Source: Kamptonema sp. UHCC 0994
GTDB taxonomy: Bacteria > Cyanobacteriota > Cyanobacteriia > Cyanobacteriales > Microcoleaceae
Direction of reading: 5' to 3'
Length of the DNA: 64,000 nucleotides
NCBI RefSeq assembly: GCF_029167235.1
Contig: NZ_JARFTR010000300.1
Span: 1-64,000 of the forward strand
Positions 44,847-54,164 of the stretch are shown here, one piece after another; position 1 is the first letter of the stretch; each line of letters opens with the position of its first letter. A model generated the notes under the pieces. It saw nothing but the letters and a program-made list of their open reading frames with translations, searched no databases and was not told the DNA's origin. Made by a program: the position numbers and the translations under genes.

Positions 44847-47800
44847 AATTCCGAGATTGAATAAAAGCCTTAACTCGTGCTAAATGGCTTGACAAAGTAG
44901 CTAATAATTCCTCTCCACCTTCAATAGTTTGTGATTCTGGTAGCGGCTGGTTTTGACAATCTCGTGCTTGACGCTCTAACCGATCCGCCAAATCTGCCAT
45001 TAAGCGAACACCCACATTTGAAGAAGTTCCCTTGATTCTATGAGCTTGGTGTTCAAGGTGGCTCCAATCTTTAGCAAGTAAGGCAACTTTAGCAGATTCA
45101 ATGTCTACTTGTACGCTGTCAATAAATGCTTTTAAAAGTCGCTTTGGTAAAGTAGTATTTACTCTACCTATCTGCTGCAAGCGTTTCCGATCCAATAGTA
45201 AATCTAATTCCGTATCTTCTAAAGATTCAAGGGCGTTTGTGGGTTCAATTGTCACATTGTGTGAAGCGATGATTCCACTCTCAGTTTTTATCGGACTATT
45301 TGAATTATCTGTTTCTAATGGCAAACTTTGTTCGGTTTTGATGGTTTTAATTTCATAATTATTATTGTCATTTTCAGATTGATTAGTTCTTGATTCATAC
45401 TTTTTCAGCATTGCTGCTAAATCTTCTATATCGACGGGTTTGCTGAGGTAATCATCCATCCCTGCTGCCAAACATTTCTCTCGTTCTCCCGGCATTGCAT
45501 GGGCAGTTAGAGCAATTATAACCGTCTTGTGAGAAGAGTTTTCTCGCTCGTTATCGGCTTCTAGCTCCCTCAATTTTTTCGTAGTGGCATAACCGTCAAG
45601 TATTGGCATTTGACAATCCATTAGCACTATGTCGTAGGATTGAGAATCGAGCATTTTTAGTGCTTCTTGACCGTTAGTAGCACAGTCGGCTTGATAGCCC
45701 AAAACGGCGAGTTGACTGAGAATTACTTGTTGATTAATATAATGATCTTCAGCTAAGAGAATTTTTACAGATGATTGATAATTAAGACTTGACGATTGAT
45801 AATTGGGTGTAGTAAAATTATCCTGATTGGTGATAGAGACAGAGGAGAACTCTTTTTCCTCTTCCACTGTTTTTTCTGGTAAAAGGCGATCGCAAAACTG
45901 GGAAGCTCTTAGGGGTTTAATCAGGTAGTTAGCAGCACCTAGAGAGCAAAGTGCCTCCGCTTTGTTTCGATCGCGCAGGGAAGTCATCGGTATCAACAGA
46001 GGTGGGATCGCAAGCGATCGCACAAAAGCCGCAAACCCTTCAGCATCTAATCGCGATAGTTGCAGATCCAGAAATACCGCCGTGTAGCGATCTTCCTCCC
46101 TAGAATCTCCAGAATTCGCCTCCTCCAACACTGCTAAAGCAGCCGTCGCATCTTCCGCTTCATTGCAGTAGGCCCCCCGTGCTTCCGCGATCGCCCGCGC
46201 TACAGCCCTTGTCAGGGCACTATGAGATACCACTAGCAACCGCGTACCCGCCAGAGGCGATCGCGCGTCTCCCTCGACAGGTTGTGGCTGTATTTGCAAA
46301 GGAATTGCGAACCAAAAATTAGAACCCTTACCCACAGAAGTGCGAACCCCAATTTCGCCTCCCATCATCTCCACCAATTGTTTGCAAATCACCAAACCCA
46401 AACCCGTACCACCGTATTGTCTTGTCGGAGAACCATCGACCTGAGAAAATGACTGGAATAGCTTTTTTTGCCCTTCTGGGGAAATCCCAATTCCACTATC
46501 CCGTACAGAAAAGATCAGCTTTTTATCAACGTTTGTACTCCTCAAAGATACTCTGACCAAAACTTGACCGCGATCGGTAAACTTAATCGCATTGTTAACC
46601 AGATTTAGCAAAATTTGCCTGAGTCGTCCCGGATCGCCTTGCAACTGTCTGGGAACCGAACTTTCAATCAAAACATTCAGTTCTAAAACTTTTTCTTCAG
46701 CCGTTGCTACCACCATTTCCACCATCGATTCAATGCAAGTATCTAGATCGAAATCTAAATTTTCTAGGCGCATTTCCCCAGCTTCAATCTTAGAGAAATC
46801 GAGGATATCATTAATCACAGAAAGTAAATGTTCTGCACTCCGATAAATTGTCTGAGCGTATTCCCTTGATTTCGGCTCTAGGGAAAGACGTAGCAACAAT
46901 TGTGCCATCCCCAAAACTCCATTCATAGGAGTACGAATCTCGTGGCTCATGTTAGCCAAAAATTGTGATTTGACCCGACTCGCCTCGATCGCAGCTTCCC
47001 GCGCTTCTACCAACTCATTAATGCGATCGCTAACTAGGACAATCCCCCCAACTTCACCATCTGGATCGTACCAGGGGTGAATCGCCCAACGCAGGAAAAC
47101 AGTAGAGCCATCCTCACGTTTCCAAGCATCTTCACTCACTGAGACCACCTCACCAGTCAGCGATCGCTCGTGCATCGTCTTCCATCGATCGGGAGTATCT
47201 GGTAATACTTCATAATAGCTACGATTGAGTATCGATTGCCCTTCTAAATTATATTGAGTCAGCCACCTTTGAGAGTGAGCCTGATAGCGCATTTCTTTAT
47301 CAAACATCGCCATCGGCACCGGCACACAAGCGATAATTTGACGAAGTTGTTGGCGTTCCCTTTCTAGAGCCGCTTCTGCCAATTTGCGATCGCTAATATC
47401 ACTAATAATACCCGCCATCCGTAGCGCTTTACCCTGGTGATTTCGTTGCGCTTTACCCCTGCCAGTACAGTAGCGATAGATAGCCGAAGAATGCAGCAGG
47501 CGAAATTCCACATTATATTCTGTTCCCGTCTCTAAATGAGCTTCAAGAGCTTTTCTTGTACTGTCAGAATCCTCTGGATGAAGGCGATTGAAAAAAGCCT
47601 CAATCGCACTCCCAAATTCAGAGCGCGATAAACCCACTATTTCCAACAAGCGATCGTTCCAATAAACCTCATTTTTGCTTAAATCCCAGTCCCAAATCCC
47701 ATCATTAGCACCTTCAAGAACTAATCTGTAGCGCTCTTCACTTTCTTTTAGTTTTTGCGAAGCTTGCATAGCTTTAGTTTCGGCGCGGTAAATTCTAATC

Positions 47801-48210
47801 GCATTTTGCAAGCTTCGAGACAAATTTTCTGGAGATAACTTAGCTTTAGCAATATAATCGGAAGCACCCGCTTTCATCACTTCTACAGCAATTTGTTCAT
47901 CCCCTTGACCAGTTAACACAATTAAGGGGATTTTAATACCTATTTCCCGAATAGCTTTCACCAAAGTTAAACCATCTCCATCTGGCAAGCGGTAGTCGAG
48001 GAAGGCGCAATCAAATGGTTTTGTTATCGGCTTTTCTTCCGCAGAATTGGTTAGCTCGCTATGAGCAGCCAACAGCAGCAATTTTGCCTCTTCACTTCCC
48101 CCAGCTTCGGCAACTTCCACTCGCAAACCTGCAATTTTTAACGCTCGGCGGACTGCCATCCGATCGACTTCATCGTCATCAACTATCAAAACCTTTAGAA
48201 CTTCTTCCAT
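44842..48210 (-). CDS. Hybrid histidine kinase (REC-PAS-PAS-HisKA-HATPase-REC-REC-Hpt)
   Basis: 1122 residues, cytosolic. Receiver 1 at about 5-130 (LIVDDDEVDRMAV, FLDYRLPDGDG); PAS domains at about 155-275 and 285-395 (GIWDWD); HisKA with NMSHEIRTPMNG (His near 421); HATPase with NLVNNAIKFTD and GTGLGL; a weaker receiver at about 655-775 (LLVVSHSALTR replaces the acidic pocket, so it is probably inactive); a good receiver at about 805-930 (ILLAEDHYINQ, LMDCQMPILDG); Hpt near 1053 with AHRIKGTSSN. A BarA-like internal phosphorelay whose output may be the response regulator at 48553. Confidence 0.92.
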   Translation of the reverse strand: MEEVLKVLIVDDDEVDRMAVRRALKIAGLRVEVAEAGGSEEAKLLLLAAHSELTNSAEEKPITKPFDCAFLDYRLPDGDGLTLVKAIREIGIKIPLIVLTGQGDEQIAVEVMKAGASDYIAKAKLSPENLSRSLQNAIRIYRAETKAMQASQKLKESEERYRLVLEGANDGIWDWDLSKNEVYWNDRLLEIVGLSRSEFGSAIEAFFNRLHPEDSDSTRKALEAHLETGTEYNVEFRLLHSSAIYRYCTGRGKAQRNHQGKALRMAGIISDISDRKLAEAALERERQQLRQIIACVPVPMAMFDKEMRYQAHSQRWLTQYNLEGQSILNRSYYEVLPDTPDRWKTMHERSLTGEVVSVSEDAWKREDGSTVFLRWAIHPWYDPDGEVGGIVLVSDRINELVEAREAAIEASRVKSQFLANMSHEIRTPMNGVLGMAQLLLRLSLEPKSREYAQTIYRSAEHLLSVINDILDFSKIEAGEMRLENLDFDLDTCIESMVEMVVATAEEKVLELNVLIESSVPRQLQGDPGRLRQILLNLVNNAIKFTDRGQVLVRVSLRSTNVDKKLIFSVRDSGIGISPEGQKKLFQSFSQVDGSPTRQYGGTGLGLVICKQLVEMMGGEIGVRTSVGKGSNFWFAIPLQIQPQPVEGDARSPLAGTRLLVVSHSALTRAVARAIAEARGAYCNEAEDATAALAVLEEANSGDSREEDRYTAVFLDLQLSRLDAEGFAAFVRSLAIPPLLIPMTSLRDRNKAEALCSLGAANYLIKPLRASQFCDRLLPEKTVEEEKEFSSVSITNQDNFTTPNYQSSSLNYQSSVKILLAEDHYINQQVILSQLAVLGYQADCATNGQEALKMLDSQSYDIVLMDCQMPILDGYATTKKLRELEADNERENSSHKTVIIALTAHAMPGEREKCLAAGMDDYLSKPVDIEDLAAMLKKYESRTNQSENDNNNYEIKTIKTEQSLPLETDNSNSPIKTESGIIASHNVTIEPTNALESLEDTELDLLLDRKRLQQIGRVNTTLPKRLLKAFIDSVQVDIESAKVALLAKDWSHLEHQAHRIKGTSSNVGVRLMADLADRLERQARDCQNQPLPESQTIEGGEELLATLSSHLARVKAFIQSRNW

Positions 48211-48213
48211 AAT

Positions 48214-48271
48214 TAATTGTTATTTGTTATTTGTTATTTGTTATTTGTTAGTTGTTAGTTGTTAGTTGTTA
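48214..48271. repeat. Heptamer array (TTGTTAT/TTGTTAG units)
   Basis: TTGTTAT units followed by TTGTTAG units, just upstream of the hybrid kinase ATG. The change of unit along the array suggests stepwise expansion. Confidence 0.8.
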
Positions 48272-48294
48272 TGCTTAGGGGTTATTTTTGGGTT

Positions 48295-48405
48295 GTTATA
48301 GCAACCGCCAAGGTGGTTAGAACATTCTGGTTCCCTGAAACTCGCTGATTCTATTCCCTTCTTCCCCTAGCCCGTAGTCCCTAATCCTTAGTCCCTAGCT
48401 ATAAT
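48295..48405 (-). repeat. Composite dispersed repeat, copy B
   Basis: Reverse complement matches 42543-42656: GGGCTAGGGG, GAAGGGAATAGAATCAGC, GTTTCAGGGAA and GGTTGCTATAAC appear in the same order. About 75 percent identity by eye. Between the kinase and response-regulator genes. Confidence 0.7.
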
Positions 48406-48497
48406 GGTTAGTTGCTAGTTTTTAATTGTCAGTTTTTAGTTGTTGGTTTTTAGGCGATCGTTTCCAACTCTTAGCTGTTAATTACTAATTCTTAGAT

Positions 48498-48552
48498 TGC
48501 TACTAACCACTAACCACTAACCACTAACCATTAACCATTAACCATTAACAAT
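48498..48552. repeat. Heptamer array (CTAACCA/TTAACCA units)
   Basis: About seven units; CTAACCA shifts to TTAACCA toward the response-regulator stop. The whole 342-base gap 48211-48552 is repeat-derived with no gene. Confidence 0.8.
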
Positions 48553-48981
48553 TTAAGGCATTTCACTTAGCATCCAGTATTTATTTAGCGTCGCAATCGT
48601 TTCCACAAAATTAGAGAAAGTCACCGGTTTGAGAATATAGCCCGCTACATTAAGATTATAAGCTTCTACTTTATCTCTATCTTCATTAGAAGTTGTTAAA
48701 ACAATCACCGGAATCGACTTCAGCTTATCGTCTAGCCGTAACTCCCGTAAAAACTCTATTCCATTCATTTTAGGCATATTCAAATCCAACAACACCAAGC
48801 GGCGCAAGGAAGGAACCGCCAGTCCCTCTCCCTCGCCGCGCAGCATAGCCAGTGCCTCCAGACCATTTGCTGCCATATAGAGGGGATTAATGATATTATT
48901 CTTTTTAAAGGCTCGGCGGATGTTCATCACATCAACTTCATCGTCCTCTACCAGTAAAATGTGGATCGTTTTTTCTTCCAT
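48553..48981 (-). CDS. Single-domain response regulator, Rcp1-like
   Basis: 142 residues from ATG 48981 (MEEKTIHILLVEDD); the frame opens at 49017. One receiver: acidic pocket EDDEVD, long loop of the Rcp1/phytochrome-regulator type (VDVMNIRRAFKKNN), Asp in LVLLDLNMPKMNG, TTS, and Lys in ILKPVTF. Transcribed in the same direction as the downstream hybrid kinase, with 342 bases of repeats between; a phosphorelay partner is likely. RBS is weak (AGAGG). Confidence 0.9.
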   Translation of the reverse strand: MEEKTIHILLVEDDEVDVMNIRRAFKKNNIINPLYMAANGLEALAMLRGEGEGLAVPSLRRLVLLDLNMPKMNGIEFLRELRLDDKLKSIPVIVLTTSNEDRDKVEAYNLNVAGYILKPVTFSNFVETIATLNKYWMLSEMP

Positions 48982-49598
48982 AATAAACCTCTTGAATGTA
49001 TGGCAACTCCCTAGCAATACCCACAGGCAGCAAACTTAGGCACAACAATTAAAGTTACCGTCAAATTGCATCGCTCGGAGTAGTGGTCATTGACTTCAAA
49101 GCCAAGTTTCATTATAATCATAATAGTTTCAGTCGTTCCAGAGAAATTTGACATAACTTTAAAGCAAGTCGAATTAACAACTAAAATTTGTTCCCATGAG
49201 AGAGAGTTTTTAATATTATTAAAAATGCCAACCGACTCGGATTTACTCCGTTTCTTTGTCTGCATCCAGATTTCGCAAATATATCTTGGGAGTGAGAAGC
49301 ATTGCAGCAGTAAATCTCTGGTGTCTTTCCAATAACTTATCGACCGGAATGCTTCGCCCCCTAAAAAATTGGGATACTCGCGTTTTTTGTTACTCTATGC
49401 AATTATAGACAAGTTTTAGTATGCTAATCAACATCTCTTACGCATCCCGTTCGATCGGCCTAACGGCAGATTAAGCCAACAACAGCGGGAACGTTAAGTA
49501 AATCCACCTAGTTAAACATAAAATACGAATGGCTAAAAAGCTTGCTGTATAAGCATTCTTTCTTGCTTCATCCGACTTCCATCGAACTTCTACTTAGA
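48982..49598. other. Intergenic region, no gene supported
   Basis: About 600 bases between the response regulator and purC. It carries short open frames on both strands but no family signal. It should hold the divergent promoters of both genes. Confidence 0.4.
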
Positions 49599-49631
49599 AT
49601 GTCCAACCCAAATCTAAAAACTCAAATCCCC

Positions 49632-50360
49632 ATGTCCCCCGACAGCAAAATATACGAAGGCAAAGCCAAAATCCTCTACACCACAGATGACAGCGAGATT
49701 TTACTCACCCATTTCAAAGACGACGCTACAGCCTTTAACGCCCAAAAACGCGGCACCATCGCCGGTAAAGGCGAAATTAACTGCGCCATATCCAGCCACC
49801 TATTTCAGCTACTCGAAGCCAAAGGTATTGCCACCCACTTTATCGACTGCCCCACCCCCAACCAGATGCGAGTCCGCCGCGTCCAGATTTTCCCCTTAGA
49901 AGTTGTAGTCAGGAACATTGCCGCAGGTAGTCTGTGCCAACAAACCGGACTGGCACTAGGTACAGCGATCGCTCCAGCCCTAGTGGAATTTTATTATAAA
50001 AATGACGCTTTGGGAGATCCCCTATTAACCCGCGATCGCCTATTATTCATGCAGCTAGCAACCCCCTATCAACTCGAAGAACTACAAGCCGCCGCCCGTC
50101 AAATTAATGAAATTCTTAAGGTATTTTTCAACGAGTGCGGCATTACCCTGGTAGACTTCAAACTGGAATTTGGCCTCGATCGCGATCGCAAACTCATCCT
50201 CGCAGATGAAATCAGTCCCGACACCTGTCGCCTCTGGGATCGGTCGGAAACCGACCCCGACAAGCGGGTAATGGACAAAGACCGATTCCGCCGCGATTTA
50301 GGCTCAGTAGAGACAGCTTATCAACAAGTCCTCCAGCGGGTTTTAGCCCAAAACGTTTAG
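49632..50360 (+). CDS. purC: SAICAR synthetase
   Basis: 242 residues from ATG 49632, which aligns with the usual PurC start; ATG 49599 and TTG 49542 are in frame upstream. It joins CAIR to aspartate with ATP in purine synthesis. Motifs: KIYEGKAKILYTTDD, RVRRVQIFPLEVVVRNIAAGS, and LADEISPDTCRLWD. Normal length. No SD consensus before either start, so the start is chosen by family only. Confidence 0.95.
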   Translation: MSPDSKIYEGKAKILYTTDDSEILLTHFKDDATAFNAQKRGTIAGKGEINCAISSHLFQLLEAKGIATHFIDCPTPNQMRVRRVQIFPLEVVVRNIAAGSLCQQTGLALGTAIAPALVEFYYKNDALGDPLLTRDRLLFMQLATPYQLEELQAAARQINEILKVFFNECGITLVDFKLEFGLDRDRKLILADEISPDTCRLWDRSETDPDKRVMDKDRFRRDLGSVETAYQQVLQRVLAQNV

Positions 50361-50401
50361 ACTCCCTTGCCAATGCGGTACAATTGCAAAGTTTGTCTAA
50401 G

Positions 50402-50450
50402 AACAGTTAACAGTTAACCGTTAACAGTTAACCGTTAACAGTTAACAGTG
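50402..50450. repeat. Heptamer array (GTTAACA/GTTAACC units)
   Basis: About six units between purC and bamA, ending about 30 bases before the bamA ATG. Confidence 0.8.
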
Positions 50451-50481
50451 GTGTGTGGAATGTCCAAAAATTAAAATAAAA

Positions 50482-52938
50482 ATGCGCTTATCTGCTGTTT
50501 TAGTAGCAGTTTTTACTGCTTCAGCAACTTTCGGATTATCAAACTCCGCAAATTGCCAAACATCCTCCCCTGAGCCTTCAGAAGCAGGTTTAACACCTAG
50601 CTCTGTAAAGCCTTCCACTTTGCCTAACTTATCCATATTCACTCAAAAACCAGGAGAGGTAATATTCAAAAAAGCTCCCAAAAAGTCATTGCAGGCTAGT
50701 AAATACCCGACTTTTTTGGAAAACTTTGTTGTCAGTGACAAAGGCGAAAACAACGATATATTTTTGCTAGAAAAGAGTCCAAGCAAGCCGGAAAATACAA
50801 TTGGTTGGATTGAAGAAAGTAAAACCAAACTAGCAAGAGATTCAACAAAAATCTCTCAATCTAACCAAGAGCAAAAACTGACCAAGAATAGCGAAACATA
50901 TCAATTTAAACAAAGCGAAACCACATCAAATCGAGGCTTGGAGAATACCACTTCACCCAAGCGAAACCCTGCATTAGACGGCACACCTGTAGGCTACGTC
51001 CCCCATTCTCCCAGGGATATCGCCCAAGCTCCATCGCCGTCCGATAACCCCGCTCCAGAGTCCCCCACCCCCCCAGTAGAAATCCCAGCACCAACCCTAG
51101 AAGCCCCTCAAGCGCCACCAATACCAAGAACAACACCGGCACCTCCTACAGGGCAATCGGATTCCCAAGTGTTAGTTGCTGAAGTTGTTGTCAGCGGGGT
51201 AGAAGGTGAACTCGAAGATCAAGTCTACCGAGTCATCAGCACTCAACCAGGGCGCACCACAACCAGAGCCCAGCTACAACAAGACATTAACGCGATTTTT
51301 GCTACTGGCTTTTTTAGAAATGTCCGGGCTGTACCGGAGGATACCCCTTTGGGGGTACGAGTAACCTTTATCGTCCAGGCAAACCCCATACTGCGGGGAG
51401 TGACAATCACTGGCCAGCAAGTTCTACCACAAAGCGCGATCGACGAAGCCTTTCGCGATCAATACGGCAAAATTCTCAACCTTCGGCAATTTGAGGAGGG
51501 AGTGAAAAAAATCAATAAGTGGTATCAAGACAATGGCTATGTTTTGGGCCAGGTGACAGATGCGCCCCAGGTGTCTGATGACGGTAATGTGACGCTACAA
51601 GTAGCAGAAGGCATAGTTGAAGCAGTAGAAGTCCGCTTTTTGAATAAGGAGGGTGAGGCAACAGATGCTAAGGGGCAACCGATTAAAGGCAATACTCGCG
51701 AGTTTATTATTACCCGCGAGGTGGAACTCAAGCCAGGGGAAGTTTTTAATAGAAATAAAGCTGAAAGGGATCTCAGGCGAGTATTTGGTTTGGGGATTTT
51801 TGAAGACGTGCGCCTTGCCCTAGAACCGGGTGCTACAGACCCCCGTAAGGCACGGGTAATCGTGAATGTGATTGAAAAGAATACCGGTTCTCTGGCGGCA
51901 GGTGCAGGGCTGAGTTCTGCTACTGGGCTGTTTGGTACCATCAGTTACCAGGAACAAAATCTGGGTGGAAATAACCAGCGGTTAGGGGCTGAGTTGCAAA
52001 TAGGGGAAAGAGCAACGCTGTTTGATGTCAGCTTTACTGACCCCTGGATTGCTGGCGATCCCTATCGTACTTCTTATACTGTGAATGCGTTCCGCCGTCG
52101 ATCGATTAGTGTGATTTTTGATGGTGGGGACAATGAGGTACGCTTGCCAAATGGCGATCGCCCTCGTATTCTTCGTACTGGCGGCGGATTGAGTTTTACC
52201 CGCCCTCTGGAACGAAATCCTTTTGCTGATTCTGAGTGGGTGGCTTCTGTTGGGTTTCAGTATCAGCGGGTATCAATTCGCGATCGCAATGGCAATGTTA
52301 GATCGCGGGACGAAGATGGCAACAAGCTGAGTTTTAGTAATTCTGGTTCTGATGATTTGTTGACACTACAAGCAGGAGTTGTACGCGATCGCCGTAACGA
52401 TCCTCTGCGCCCCACTAGCGGTTCAGTGCTGCGCTTTGGAATGGAACAGTCTGTGCCAGTAGGATCGGGAGCGATCTTGTTTAACCGCATTCGAGGCAGC
52501 TACAGTTATTACCTCCCAGTACGTTACACTCGCTTTGCCACAGGCCCTCAAACTCTAGCTTTTAACGTTCAAGCTGGTACGATTTTGGGCGATTTACCTC
52601 CTTATGAAGCTTTTGCCCTTGGCGGCGCTAATTCTGTCCGAGGCTACGATGAAGGAGACGTTGGTGCCGGTCGCAGTTTTATCCAAGCTACCGCTGAGTA
52701 TCGCTTCCCGATTATTTCTTTTGTCGGTGGAGCCCTGTTTGTCGATGCGGCTAGCGATCTGGGTACTGGTGGCAGTGTTCCGGGCGATCCCGCAGGTGTC
52801 AGAGGTAAGCCTGGAAGCGGTGTAGGAGCTGGTTTTGGTGTGCGGATTCAATCTCCTCTGGGCCCGATCAGAATAGATTATGGATTTAATGTAGATGGTG
52901 GTAGCAGATTACACTTTGGAATTGGTGAAAGGTTCTAA
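50482..52938 (+). CDS. bamA: Outer-membrane assembly protein BamA/Omp85
   Basis: 818 residues from ATG 50482, which starts a signal peptide (MRLSAVLVAVFTASATFG, cut near NSANC); the frame opens at 50455. About 30-235 is a Lys/Ser- then Pro-rich linker typical of cyanobacterial Omp85. POTRA domains span about 235-480 (VSGVEGELEDQVYRVI, GVTITGQQVLPQSAI). The C-terminal 16-strand barrel ends in HFGIGERF, with terminal Phe as needed for insertion. GGANSVRGYDEGDVG carries the VRGF/Y-like lid motif. Heads the lipid A gene run. Confidence 0.93.
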   Translation: MRLSAVLVAVFTASATFGLSNSANCQTSSPEPSEAGLTPSSVKPSTLPNLSIFTQKPGEVIFKKAPKKSLQASKYPTFLENFVVSDKGENNDIFLLEKSPSKPENTIGWIEESKTKLARDSTKISQSNQEQKLTKNSETYQFKQSETTSNRGLENTTSPKRNPALDGTPVGYVPHSPRDIAQAPSPSDNPAPESPTPPVEIPAPTLEAPQAPPIPRTTPAPPTGQSDSQVLVAEVVVSGVEGELEDQVYRVISTQPGRTTTRAQLQQDINAIFATGFFRNVRAVPEDTPLGVRVTFIVQANPILRGVTITGQQVLPQSAIDEAFRDQYGKILNLRQFEEGVKKINKWYQDNGYVLGQVTDAPQVSDDGNVTLQVAEGIVEAVEVRFLNKEGEATDAKGQPIKGNTREFIITREVELKPGEVFNRNKAERDLRRVFGLGIFEDVRLALEPGATDPRKARVIVNVIEKNTGSLAAGAGLSSATGLFGTISYQEQNLGGNNQRLGAELQIGERATLFDVSFTDPWIAGDPYRTSYTVNAFRRRSISVIFDGGDNEVRLPNGDRPRILRTGGGLSFTRPLERNPFADSEWVASVGFQYQRVSIRDRNGNVRSRDEDGNKLSFSNSGSDDLLTLQAGVVRDRRNDPLRPTSGSVLRFGMEQSVPVGSGAILFNRIRGSYSYYLPVRYTRFATGPQTLAFNVQAGTILGDLPPYEAFALGGANSVRGYDEGDVGAGRSFIQATAEYRFPIISFVGGALFVDAASDLGTGGSVPGDPAGVRGKPGSGVGAGFGVRIQSPLGPIRIDYGFNVDGGSRLHFGIGERF

Positions 52939-52940
52939 AT

Positions 52941-52976
52941 TTGTTAGTTGTTAGTTGTTAGTTGTTAGTTGTTGGT
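52941..52976. repeat. Heptamer array (TTGTTAG units)
   Basis: Five TTGTTAG units right after the bamA stop. Confidence 0.8.
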
Positions 52977-53014
52977 TTTCACTAAATCAGCAATAGGACT
53001 TACGCAGACTTTGC

Positions 53015-53064
53015 GTAACGCCGCCCTCTGGGCGGTTTCTTTACCGCCCAGAGGGCGGCGTTAC
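53015..53064. repeat. Perfect 22-bp hairpin repeat
   Basis: 53015-53036 is the exact reverse complement of 53043-53064 with a 6-base loop. GTAACGCCGCC begins both arms, as in 31-82. It is preceded by AATAGGACTTACGCAG, a sequence common near such elements in cyanobacteria. Between bamA and lpxC. Confidence 0.8.
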
Positions 53065-53084
53065 AGATATTTTTGGGTAAGCAA

Positions 53085-53156
53085 TTAGCAATTGGCAATT
53101 AGCAATTACCAATTACCAATTACCAATTACCAATTACCAATTACCAATTACCAATT
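53085..53156. repeat. AATTACC heptamer array abutting lpxC start
   Basis: AATTAGC/AATTGGC then AATTACC units run right up to the lpxC ATG at 53157, taking the place of a ribosome-binding site. Confidence 0.85.
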
Positions 53157-54086
53157 ATGTCTGTTGACAAACAGTACACTTTAGCAGACGAATTTCAAAT
53201 GTCGGGGATTGGTCTACATAGCGGCGTGCAGGTGAGCGTCCGAGTTTTACCTGCGATCGCAGATGCAGGACGCTATTTTGTTCGCATTGACCTCCCCAGT
53301 TCTCCCATAATTCCAGCGCGACTAGAAACAGTAAGTCAAACCACTCTCTCAACTGAACTAAGCAACGGAAACGCGGCCGTCCGTACTGTAGAGCATCTAT
53401 TGGCAGCTTTAACCGCTATGGGAGTTGACAACGCTCACATTGAAATCGACGGCCCCGAAGTCCCTTTGCTAGACGGTTCAGCCCAAAATTGGGTAGAGGC
53501 GATCGCTTCCGTCGGATTAGTCCCCGTTAGCGATCGGCAAACAGAAACCTCTTCCCAGTTAACAGTCAACAGCCAACAGTTAACAGTTAACAGTCAACAG
53601 TTAACAGTTAACAGTCAACAGTTAACAGTTAACAGTCAACAGTTAACAGTTAACAGCCCCATCTGGGTTCACCAAGGGGATGCCTTCGCCGCCGCCTTAC
53701 CATCGCCGTCTACTCGTTTTAGCTATGGAATTGATTTTGATATCTCCGCGATCGGCAATCAATGGTACAGTTGGTCGCCAGAGGTAGAAAGTTTTGAAGA
53801 GGCGATCGCCCCCGCTCGCACCTTCGCCCTTGCCCATCAAATAGATCAACTACGGCAAGCAGGTTTAATCAAAGGTGGTAGCCTTGATAATGCCCTTGTC
53901 TGCGATCGCACTGGATGGCTCAATCCACCCTTAAGATTTCCAAATGAACCAGTCCGTCATAAAATTTTAGACTTAGTAGGGGATCTGAGTTTGTTGGGAA
54001 CCTTGCCTCAAGCTCACTACCTGGCCTACAAAGCCAGCCACAACCTCCACGTCCAACTAGCCAAAGCTATCAGCTCTCAGCAATGA
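53157..54086 (+). CDS. lpxC: UDP-3-O-acyl-N-acetylglucosamine deacetylase
   Basis: 309 residues. Removes the acetyl group at the committed step of lipid A synthesis; zinc enzyme. Motifs: [23 protein letters not shown] (zinc His), [31 protein letters not shown], and [15 protein letters not shown] (zinc His/Asp). Residues 134-167 are a (QQLTVNS) repeat insert, made of GTTAACA-family heptamers at 53556-53656, between SDRQTETSS and PIWVHQGD. No SD site: the array touches the ATG. The enzyme core on both sides appears whole. Confidence 0.95.
   Translation: MSVDKQYTLADEFQMSGIGLHSGVQVSVRVLPAIADAGRYFVRIDLPSSPIIPARLETVSQTTLSTELSNGNAAVRTVEHLLAALTAMGVDNAHIEIDGPEVPLLDGSAQNWVEAIASVGLVPVSDRQTETSSQLTVNSQQLTVNSQQLTVNSQQLTVNSQQLTVNSPIWVHQGDAFAAALPSPSTRFSYGIDFDISAIGNQWYSWSPEVESFEEAIAPARTFALAHQIDQLRQAGLIKGGSLDNALVCDRTGWLNPPLRFPNEPVRHKILDLVGDLSLLGTLPQAHYLAYKASHNLHVQLAKAISSQQ
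53556..53656 (+). repeat. In-frame heptamer array inside lpxC
   Basis: 101 bases of CAGTTAA/CAGTCAA units. In the main run every third unit is CAGTCAA, so the 21-base super-unit CAG TTA ACA GTT AAC AGT CAA has no stop. A pure GTTAACA array would read TAA in every frame. Encodes QLTVNSQ repeats. Confidence 0.9.
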
Positions 54087-54164
54087 GCCGCGATATCAGT
54101 AACTTAAGAACGAAGGCGATCCCACTCTTCCTGTCCGGCAAACACTTCACTACTCCCCCAAGCA

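Noticed and set aside
49011..49265. Minus-strand ORF of 84 codons upstream of the response regulator
   Set aside because: No family signal, weak start, and it overlaps the upstream region of the regulator. Not supported as a gene.
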